A stretch of 9,721 nucleotides of DNA from Bacteriovoracales bacterium (lineage in GTDB: Bacteria > Bdellovibrionota > Bacteriovoracia > Bacteriovoracales > Bacteriovoracaceae). The DNA lies in the NCBI GenBank assembly GCA_007117175.1, contig SKGZ01000296.1, positions 1 to 9,721 on the forward strand, given 5' to 3'. The notes under the pieces are model-generated. The model was not told the DNA's origin. It saw only the letters and a list, made by a program, of their open reading frames with translations, and did no database searches. Below, piece by piece: positions 4,508 to 9,721 of the stretch. A program made the translations under genes and the position numbers. The first letter of the stretch is position 1, and each line of letters starts with the position of its first letter.

Positions 4508-5806
4508 GTGAAATTACTCATCCTAACCTTAGCTTTACTTTCTATACTTTCTATACTTTCGACTTCTTGTAGCTCGCAAAAGAAAACTGGCCAAAGCAAT
4601 CAACAAATTCAAGACAAGCTTAATCATTATCTTAAAAAACTTGAAAAAGACGAGACCCAGGTTTTGATTTTAGGTAGCCAGCTGATTATGGACTTTCGTC
4701 ATCATATTATAGCAGCCTTAAAAACACAGAATTCAACAAAGGCACTTCAGTACTCATCGCTGGCCATTGAGCACTTCCCTTTTAGAGCTGATTTGATTCG
4801 TCTTCACCAAGAATCACTATCAGCTTTTAAAGAGTCAACTCAATCTTTGAGTGAGCAGCCGAGTGTTTCTTGTCAAGAAATCAATCACAGAGTCGCTTTT
4901 TTGAAAAGGGTTGCACCTGATGAAGTGATTCACTTTAAAAATATTTGTACAAATCATCCGATGGTGAACATTGACTCTGATGTCAACTTACTTGATCTTG
5001 ACCTGCCTTCTTTGCCTCAGCCTGAATCGAGCGCTTATCATTTTGAAGAAAGACTCTCTGAGTATCTAGAGCGAAGTCAGCAGCTTCCACACTTTGAGCT
5101 ATTGGTTCATAGCCTTAAATTACTTTCAAAGTTTTACTTGAAATTATCTGATTATCAAATTCATCCTGATACTGATAGTGAAACTAATGTTATTATTTGT
5201 CCCCAGAAAACAGAAGAATTTCTGCCTGAACAAGCTGTGGGGTCTTTGACATTGATTAAGTCCAAGAAAGTAGATCCCGCATATAATCAATACTGCGACA
5301 GCTTGGAAACACTCTTGAGTGTAGATGGTGCCTCTCAGCCTATTACATGCCAGATTAGAAATGGCAACAGCTTCAAGACTTCTGCAAAGATAGTGGATTA
5401 TCAGGATGTTCTCTTTAACTCAGCTTGGCTGCCTAAGTATGTAGTGATTCGGGATCGTTTTAAGTTAAGAGATGGTTCATTGGAAGATCATTATTATTTG
5501 GTGAAGGCTAGATTGAATAAGGTCAGTGGAGCTCATAATTATTTAATCAATCAACTTTCCTCTCTCTCGGTGAGCTCTGTTTACTCGCCAGCCAAGCGTC
5601 ATTACCAACAAAGTTTTGCTTGTCAGAAAGGATTAAATTCTCAGCAGGCAAAAAACTTAATTTCTTATCAGCGAACATTGGCAATCCAACCGACTCTGCA
5701 GCTCAATGGTGTAGTGTGGAAATCCTTTTTGCAAAATTCTTCTAGGGACCAGATTGATCAAATCATTGAAAATTGGTCTTTTCATGCCTTTGCCAATGAG
5801 AACTAA
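4508..5806 (+). CDS. Large predicted lipoprotein of unknown function
   Basis: From GTG 4508 the product has 432 residues. It starts with a basic residue and a hydrophobic core, followed by a serine-rich cleavage region and Cys21 (ILSTSCSS), consistent with a lipoprotein signal peptide. The -3 residue is Ser instead of the usual Leu, so lipidation is likely but not certain. The mature part is polar and mostly helical at first, with a lysine-rich segment after the cysteine; I see no catalytic motif and recognise no family. About eight further cysteines are scattered through the mature chain (for example SCQEI, ICTNH, IICPQ, YCDSL, ITCQI, FACQK), enough for disulfides in the periplasm. A longer form from TTG 4472 is possible but would put charged and polar residues ahead of the signal and starts inside the -35 box. 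The gene is divergent from DUF938 and ends in a shared inverted repeat. Confidence 0.75.
   Translation: MKLLILTLALLSILSILSTSCSSQKKTGQSNQQIQDKLNHYLKKLEKDETQVLILGSQLIMDFRHHIIAALKTQNSTKALQYSSLAIEHFPFRADLIRLHQESLSAFKESTQSLSEQPSVSCQEINHRVAFLKRVAPDEVIHFKNICTNHPMVNIDSDVNLLDLDLPSLPQPESSAYHFEERLSEYLERSQQLPHFELLVHSLKLLSKFYLKLSDYQIHPDTDSETNVIICPQKTEEFLPEQAVGSLTLIKSKKVDPAYNQYCDSLETLLSVDGASQPITCQIRNGNSFKTSAKIVDYQDVLFNSAWLPKYVVIRDRFKLRDGSLEDHYYLVKARLNKVSGAHNYLINQLSSLSVSSVYSPAKRHYQQSFACQKGLNSQQAKNLISYQRTLAIQPTLQLNGVVWKSFLQNSSRDQIDQIIENWSFHAFANEN
4538..4564 (+). repeat. In-frame 9-nt tandem repeat in the signal peptide
   Basis: CTTTCTATA occurs twice (4538-4546 and 4547-4555), followed by a degenerate third unit, CTTTCGACT. 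It encodes Leu-Ser-Ile, Leu-Ser-Ile, Leu-Ser-Thr in the hydrophobic core. Gain or loss of a unit would keep the frame and change signal-peptide length by three residues. Confidence 0.6.
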
Positions 5807-5922
5807 AAAAAGGATGGCGTACCTTTAATTTATATCCAAGACTGAAAAAGTGATGAATCCCTACGCCTCAGATTCCATGCCCCATTGCGGGGAGAAGTCT
5901 TAAAAGTACGCCATCCCTTTTT
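5805..5922. terminator. Long inverted repeat acting as a likely bidirectional terminator
   Basis: The arms 5805-5828 and 5900-5922 are near-perfect complements built on AAAAAGG(G)ATGGCGTAC followed by C/T and TTTAA, differing by one extra G and one substitution. Each strand has an A-run before the stem and a T-run after it, as expected between convergent genes. The 71-base loop holds a second hairpin, CCCC-ATTGC-GGGG (5880-5892). The left arm starts within the lipoprotein stop codon, and the right arm encodes the last residues and stop of the permease. The loop is unusually long for a terminator. Confidence 0.6.
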
Positions 5923-6625
5923 CCAGTAAAATCTTTAAAGCAGCAACAACTAAGATTGTGCGAAAGATGGTGCGAAAGATCTTTTCAGGTAGATAGTCCA
6001 GCAGTCTTACTCCCAGACCCGTTCCCAGCAAAGAGCCCGCGGTTAGTGCTAAGATTGCCCACAGATGCTGCTCAAAGGCAAAACCTAAGACGATAAAGCT
6101 GATGACTTTGAGTAAATGATTCAGGGTTTGCATCGCTGCCATAGTGGCGATGATTTGCTTTTTATCCAGATCATCGCGCATTAAAAATAATCCTAAAATT
6201 AGACCAACTGCTCCGATGAAAAGTCCAATGAGACCGATCAAAAAACCCACCAATAGATAGGCCCATGCAGGGATTTGAAGGGCCGGCATTTTCTTAGGTT
6301 TAAAAACTGAATAAAGGATCAGCAGTGCAATCACTAACGGGATCCAATGGGCTAGCCCAAAGGATTTCATTAAGTAATAGGAGAGGATATTTCCCAGTAA
6401 GGACCCAAGGGCAAAATAAAGAAAGAAGCTGGCAATGATCTGTTTTTGTAAAAGCCATGCCCTTCGGGCATTACTGACAAATTGGTTGATGGCATGCAGA
6501 GGAATGACAGTGGGGGCAGGTAAAAGTAAGAGCATGAAGGTGAGTAAAATAGTTCCCCCGGCCATGCCGAGGGTGGCGGAGATGATAGCGGTCAAAAAGG
6601 AGAGGGCAAAAAGTATCCATTCCAT
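5900..6625 (-). CDS. TauE/SafE (TSUP) family membrane permease
   Basis: This 241-residue inner-membrane protein belongs to the TSUP family (formerly DUF81), which exports or takes up sulfite, sulfoacetate, taurine-derived or related organic anions. About seven or eight hydrophobic helices are visible in two halves. The first half carries the glycine motif ATLGMAGGTILL near residues 17-28, and the second a related GLFIGAVGLILG near 136-147 followed by the DDLDKKQIIATMAAMQTLNHLLK loop; this duplicated architecture is the family hallmark. Length is normal. The substrate cannot be told from sequence. The gene is convergent with the lipoprotein gene and divergent from an MFS gene. An extended -10 ends seven bases before the ATG with no good Shine-Dalgarno site, again a leaderless-type start. 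The last five residues (GMAYF) are encoded within the inverted repeat. Confidence 0.85.
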   Translation of the reverse strand: MEWILFALSFLTAIISATLGMAGGTILLTFMLLLLPAPTVIPLHAINQFVSNARRAWLLQKQIIASFFLYFALGSLLGNILSYYLMKSFGLAHWIPLVIALLILYSVFKPKKMPALQIPAWAYLLVGFLIGLIGLFIGAVGLILGLFLMRDDLDKKQIIATMAAMQTLNHLLKVISFIVLGFAFEQHLWAILALTAGSLLGTGLGVRLLDYLPEKIFRTIFRTILVVAALKILLEKGMAYF

Positions 6626-6632
6626 CTTCTGA

Positions 6633-6641
6633 ATTATGACA
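6633..6641 (-). promoter_or_regulatory. Extended -10 element of the TSUP permease gene
   Basis: On the minus strand the sequence reads TGTCATAAT (TGn plus CATAAT, 5/6), seven bases before the ATG at 6625. The -35 is poor (TTCTCG). Transcription would start at about the start codon. Confidence 0.45.
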
Positions 6642-6652
6642 TGGCAGTGACC

Positions 6653-6681
6653 TTGCGAGAAGTGCTATTATTTTTTTAAAT
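6653..6681 (+). promoter_or_regulatory. Candidate promoter of the MFS gene
   Basis: TTGCGA (6653-6658), a 17-base spacer and TTAAAT (6676-6681) match sigma-70 boxes at 4/6 positions each. A short leader would follow, with a weak AAGAG (6691-6695) eight bases before ATG 6704. Confidence 0.35.
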
Positions 6682-6703
6682 ATTTGGTCGAAGAGTAGCT
6701 GAG

Positions 6704-8029
6704 ATGAAGTATCAGTATTGGGACGCACTTTTTTTTAGTTTGATGGTAGGGGCAGGAGAGACCTTTTTTACTGCCTATGCTTTAGAAATAGGTCACGATG
6801 AATTGCTCTCAGGCTTGTTGGCCACCGCACCTATTGTCATCGGAGGAGTGGTGCAATTAATAGCACCAGTAGTGATTAATTATCTGCGCTCTTATCGACT
6901 TTGGGTAGTGGCAGGAGCCTTCGTTCAATCCTTAGTTTTCTTAGCATTGATTCTATTTGATCAATACATCCGATCTTCCTATCTCTTTTTATTTTCTTTA
7001 GTTGTGCTTTATTGGTCAATTACCCTTGGCATCAGCCCTGGCTGGAACACCTGGATGGCCAAAATTTTAAGTGCCGAAAAAATAAGATACTTTTTTTCTC
7101 AACGCAATATTATTATGTCCATTGGCACACTCATTGGTTTATTAGCCAGTGGACTTTTACTACACTTTCACCATGGTGAAATCCTAGGTATGAGTATTTA
7201 TCATTTTATTTTTTTATTATGCTTTGGGTTTCGTTTTTTATCTTTTCTTTCCATGTTGAAATACCCTAAGGTGGACTTTGAGAAAATTCTTACATTCCAA
7301 TGGAAGTTTAAGGATGAAATTCTCTCTCCAGCTAAAAATGAAAAGTTCATTTATCAATTTGTGATCTTTTCTTCGCTGATTAAATTAGGAGTCTACTTTT
7401 CGGCTTCTTTTTTCGCTCCTTATATGCTGCAAGAGCTCACCTTAAGTTATCTTGATTATGTTCTAATTTTAATGTCTGCTTATTGCGGCCGAGTGCTCTT
7501 GGGGCAACTACTTAAGAATGCTGTTCATCGTTTTGATGTGAATCAAATCTATCTGATCTCTTCTTTAGGAATCTCAACGATTCCACTCCTTTGGACTTTC
7601 TCTCAAGACTTTAAATACATTTTCATCTTAGAAATTTTAACAGGAATGATGTGGGGAGGATTTGAGATTGCCTTTATGATCACTTGCTTTGAAGAGATTC
7701 CTGCTCAGTCTCAGGCAAAGATTATGTCACTCTATAACCTAATTCATACTCTTTGTATTGGGGTAGGCTGTCTATTGGGTGCACTGACTTTCTACTATAT
7801 GGATGTCAGTTTGAAGACCTATTTCTTTATTTTTGCACTGTCGACTGCTCTGCGCTTAGCCTCTTTATTATTCTTTCCCCGTAAGAAAATTGAAAGTTCT
7901 GAAATCTTGGCCCTTGATCTGATTCGCATCACTGGAGTTCGCCCTAATACTGGTTATGTGGTCAGGCCATTTTGGCAGGCCTTTCAAAAAATGAAGCGCA
8001 GCTCCAAAAATAAAGACCTTCATTCTTGA
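6704..8029 (+). CDS. Major facilitator superfamily transporter
   Basis: The 441-residue product shows about twelve hydrophobic helices in two six-helix halves, separated by a long polar loop at about 188-215. This is the usual MFS size and plan for inner-membrane secondary transport. The cytoplasmic loop after helix 2 reads INYLRSYRLW (59-67). Between helices 4 and 5 the chain GISPGWNTWMAKILSAEKI is followed by RYFFSQRN (128-135), a pattern I associate with an uncharacterised MFS branch. No substrate-specific signature is seen. A soluble tail of about 40 residues after the last helix contains TGVRPNTGYV. The ATG at 6704 follows a weak purine-rich site. The gene is divergent from the TSUP permease, and its stop lies 31 bases before the outer-membrane protein gene, so the two may be co-transcribed. 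Confidence 0.85.
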   Translation: MKYQYWDALFFSLMVGAGETFFTAYALEIGHDELLSGLLATAPIVIGGVVQLIAPVVINYLRSYRLWVVAGAFVQSLVFLALILFDQYIRSSYLFLFSLVVLYWSITLGISPGWNTWMAKILSAEKIRYFFSQRNIIMSIGTLIGLLASGLLLHFHHGEILGMSIYHFIFLLCFGFRFLSFLSMLKYPKVDFEKILTFQWKFKDEILSPAKNEKFIYQFVIFSSLIKLGVYFSASFFAPYMLQELTLSYLDYVLILMSAYCGRVLLGQLLKNAVHRFDVNQIYLISSLGISTIPLLWTFSQDFKYIFILEILTGMMWGGFEIAFMITCFEEIPAQSQAKIMSLYNLIHTLCIGVGCLLGALTFYYMDVSLKTYFFIFALSTALRLASLLFFPRKKIESSEILALDLIRITGVRPNTGYVVRPFWQAFQKMKRSSKNKDLHS

Positions 8030-8054
8030 ATCTTTTTAAACTTTAGGCTAGTTT
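8026..8054 (+). promoter_or_regulatory. Weak candidate promoter of the outer-membrane protein gene
   Basis: TTGAAT (8026-8031, overlapping the MFS stop), a 17-base spacer and TAGTTT (8049-8054) precede ATG 8061 by six bases, repeating the spacing seen at 4434 and 4508. The -10 matches consensus at only 3/6 positions, so this is tentative. There is no Shine-Dalgarno site. Confidence 0.25.
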
Positions 8055-8060
8055 CCTAGA

Positions 8061-8987
8061 ATGAAATTATTTTTGACTCTTTTCTTCACCATAAGCTGGT
8101 CTGTAGTGGCGGATGTTCCCGATAAAAAAGTACAAACTATTAAGGCTACTCAGAAATTAAAAACTGATAAGAAACCAGTGAATGCCGAGAGGAAAATTAG
8201 TGATCTCTCTTTCTATGAAAGACTGGGCATGAGTTATTTTATTTTCTGGGAAGGGCCTAATCTTAAGACTGGTAATGATGTGGTGACCAATGAGTTAGGG
8301 GAAACAGACAATCCTATTAATACCTATAATATCGTCTCACTACGTTATTTATTAAAGGAAAATCTTTACTTTGATGTGCAGACTGGAACCCAGTGGTGGC
8401 AAACCCGAGATCCACGCTTTAACTTTGATCGAGTACGAGTAGGGGTGTCAGGCCGATTATGGAAAAGTGGCAATTGGACACTCACTGGAGCTGCCAATAG
8501 TGATCTTCCCTATACCGGCTATACTGCCAGAGAGCGAACCTTGATTGTCTCCCCCGGTTTCTTTGGAACCCTTACTTACACTCCAGATTCTCCATGGTCC
8601 TTTGTGCTTTTAATGCAGCCACGAGTCTGGTGGTACAATGAGCGTTATGCGGTGGAGCCGGAGTGGTTGCGGGCCAATCGCAACCCCGGTGAAAAGTTCG
8701 AGGCCATTACCTTGCTCACCCCCACGGTGAATTATCGTCTCAACGATCAGTGGGGAATACGTTCTGGGTTGAATGTGGATTATCGCAAGCAGGTGCACAA
8801 TAGCTGGACTCATTGGGTTCGTTGGATGACCCCTTTTTCCATTGGTCCGACCTATCGATCTCAGCCTAAAAACGGCAGCAAGTCTAGCTTTGAAGTCTAT
8901 GTCTTTGTTCAGAGCTTTCCCTTGGATGGGGGATTTCAGACCAGCAATTCCAGTATTGGCATGTGGCTCTCAGGTGTACTTTTCTAA
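8061..8987 (+). CDS. Predicted outer-membrane beta-barrel protein, unknown function
   Basis: The 308-residue product has a signal peptide (MKLFLTLFFTISWSVVA, cleavage before Asp18) and then a lysine-rich linker to about residue 45. The remainder shows alternating aromatic and polar beta-strands typical of Gram-negative outer-membrane proteins: FYERLGMSYFIFWEGP, NIVSLRYLL, LYFDVQTGTQWW, RVRVGVSGRLW, NWTLTGAAN, FGTLTYTP, SFVLLMQPRVWWY, TVNYRLN, WGIRSGLNVDYR and SFEVYVFVQSFP. The chain ends in Phe, preceded by a hydrophobic strand (WLSGVLF), the usual BAM-recognised C-terminal signature. About ten to twelve strands fit the length. Tryptophan and tyrosine are abundant. I recognise no named family. 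The gene lies close behind the MFS gene and its stop is one base from that of the convergent next gene, with no terminator visible between them. Confidence 0.75.
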   Translation: MKLFLTLFFTISWSVVADVPDKKVQTIKATQKLKTDKKPVNAERKISDLSFYERLGMSYFIFWEGPNLKTGNDVVTNELGETDNPINTYNIVSLRYLLKENLYFDVQTGTQWWQTRDPRFNFDRVRVGVSGRLWKSGNWTLTGAANSDLPYTGYTARERTLIVSPGFFGTLTYTPDSPWSFVLLMQPRVWWYNERYAVEPEWLRANRNPGEKFEAITLLTPTVNYRLNDQWGIRSGLNVDYRKQVHNSWTHWVRWMTPFSIGPTYRSQPKNGSKSSFEVYVFVQSFPLDGGFQTSNSSIGMWLSGVLF

Positions 8988-8988
8988 A

Positions 8989-9483
8989 TTACCTGCGAGG
9001 AACAATCACATGGCCTTCCATTAGGCGATTCACTCTTCTGCGTGGGAAACCGTTAAAGGGATTGAGTGAGTCATTGTGACAGTAAATATCAAAGTAAATG
9101 CTCTTATCAGCCGATTGAGAATAGTACTGTTGAGTATTATCAATTGGACTTAAAATGCTAAAGTTAGCACGACTAGTGACTTTTCTTGTTACTTGAAAGC
9201 TTTGGGGTTCAATCTCAGGTGTCATGGCATGAGCGCGCATACAACAGGCATTTGTACTTGATACGGAATTTTGGCTCACTTGTCTTGGTGGTCTTCCTTC
9301 TCCCTCTGCACTCAAATAAAAACAGTAAGTGGCGCGATATTCAAAGGGTAGGTCTTGCTCATAGCGATTTCTTTGAATAGGCTCAAGTTCTAATTTTTGT
9401 AGTAATTGAACTTCACCTTTATTTTGTGCTAAAGAAGTAAAGTTAAGTGTTAAAACTGAGGCGATTAATAATAATTTTGTCAT
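8989..9483 (-). CDS. Small secreted protein with four cysteines, unknown function
   Basis: From ATG 9483 the product has 164 residues, beginning with a clear signal peptide (MTKLLLIASVLTLNFTSLA, cleavage before Gln20). The start is fixed by AAGGAG seven bases upstream; a TTG at 9501 in the same frame would add six residues and lies ahead of that site. The mature protein has four cysteines (ATYCFYL, NACCMRA, IYCHND), suggesting two disulfides or a metal site, and an arginine-rich C-terminus (FPRRRVNRL, VPRR). No known domain is recognised. The gene has its own promoter and its stop is one base from that of the barrel gene, so the two transcripts probably run into each other. Confidence 0.75.
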   Translation of the reverse strand: MTKLLLIASVLTLNFTSLAQNKGEVQLLQKLELEPIQRNRYEQDLPFEYRATYCFYLSAEGEGRPPRQVSQNSVSSTNACCMRAHAMTPEIEPQSFQVTRKVTSRANFSILSPIDNTQQYYSQSADKSIYFDIYCHNDSLNPFNGFPRRRVNRLMEGHVIVPRR

Positions 9484-9490
9484 CGGTAAG

Positions 9491-9496
9491 CTCCTT
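9491..9496 (-). promoter_or_regulatory. Shine-Dalgarno AAGGAG that selects ATG 9483
   Basis: On the minus strand AAGGAG ends seven bases before ATG 9483. It lies downstream of the alternative TTG at 9501, so it rules in the shorter start with an intact signal peptide. Confidence 0.7.
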
Positions 9497-9506
9497 AACA
9501 AGTTCC

Positions 9507-9535
9507 CTTATATCATCAATGCGGATATGACTCAA
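9507..9535 (-). promoter_or_regulatory. Promoter of the small secreted protein gene
   Basis: On the minus strand TTGAGT (9535-9530), a 17-base spacer and TATAAG (9512-9507, 5/6 match) form a good sigma-70 site. Transcription would start near 9500, giving a short leader that contains the Shine-Dalgarno site. Confidence 0.6.
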
Positions 9536-9600
9536 GCAATCATATAAGCTATGTAAAAAATATAGACTGATGGCATTGTCCATTTAATCTGTATCCGTTC

Positions 9601-9622
9601 CTGTTAAACCCCTGCTAAACTC
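9601..9622. repeat. Tandem 11-bp-period repeat CTGTTAAAC / CTGCTAAAC
   Basis: Two near-identical 9-mers (9601-9609 and 9612-9620) are spaced by about one helical turn upstream of the right-edge gene. This layout can mark an activator site, but it is unassigned. Confidence 0.35.
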
Positions 9623-9666
9623 CGGAAGTTTTTTATGTAACAATAGAGACTGCCGGGAGGTCAATT

Positions 9667-9721
9667 ATGAGCAAGGAAAAGTACATGCCTGAGCTAAAAG
9701 AACGAGTATTAAAAGATCTAG
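9667..9721 (+). CDS. Start of an unidentified gene, cut by the window edge
   Basis: ATG 9667 follows GGGAGG (9655-9660) with a six-base spacer and opens a frame of 18 visible codons, MSKEKYMPELKERVLKDL, running off the right edge. The peptide is charged and probably helical, with no signal sequence, so the product is likely cytoplasmic. Too little is visible for a family call. The 183-bp gap to the divergent secreted-protein gene holds that gene's promoter and the tandem CTGTTAAAC motif. Confidence 0.6.
   Translation, partial: MSKEKYMPELKERVLKDL

Noticed and set aside
6471..6728. Minus-strand frame overlapping the permease start
   Set aside because: It is a shadow of the TSUP gene and would also cover the start of the MFS gene.

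Overview
The window comes from a Gram-negative bacterium. It encodes an outer-membrane beta-barrel, a lipoprotein, a periplasmic c-type haem protein and several orphan secreted proteins. The AT-rich composition and the look of the orphan proteins suggest a Bdellovibrio-like lineage, but that is only an impression: no marker gene is present.

Left part (1 to about 3250), accessory-looking and thinly coded. It opens with the 3' portion of an AbiEii/AbiGii-type nucleotidyltransferase toxin gene whose true start lies before the window. Next come a 21-codon SEC-C-like micro-ORF that stops just before the motif's final cysteines, and a rho-independent terminator. Two unrelated small four-helix membrane proteins follow (1516-1941 and 2336-2713). 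Both have clear Shine-Dalgarno sites, and each is followed by one copy of a 36-nt direct repeat (33/36 identical). The long spacers hold inverted repeats, including a possible pseudoknot at 2882-2960.

Middle (3263-5922). A DUF3365 (Tll0287-like) haem-c protein converges, with overlapping stop codons, on a DUF938 methyltransferase-like gene. The DUF938 gene and a long lipoprotein gene diverge from a symmetric control region: an 18-bp perfect palindrome carries both -35 boxes, and each -10 box ends six bases before its start codon. Both mRNAs may therefore be leaderless. The lipoprotein gene converges on a TauE/SafE-type permease gene across a long inverted repeat with T-runs on both strands. 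Part of that repeat recurs inside the DUF938 gene.

Right part (5900-9721), ordinary single-gene units. A TSUP permease diverges from an MFS transporter, which is followed by an outer-membrane beta-barrel protein. The barrel gene converges on a small secreted cysteine-containing protein with a good promoter and Shine-Dalgarno site. The first 18 codons of another gene run off the right edge.

No tRNA, rRNA, CRISPR array or intact insertion sequence was seen. The main points of interest are the divergent leaderless-type promoter pair, the repeat-punctuated small-membrane-protein region, the recurring GGATGGCGTAC element and the truncated SEC-C micro-ORF.
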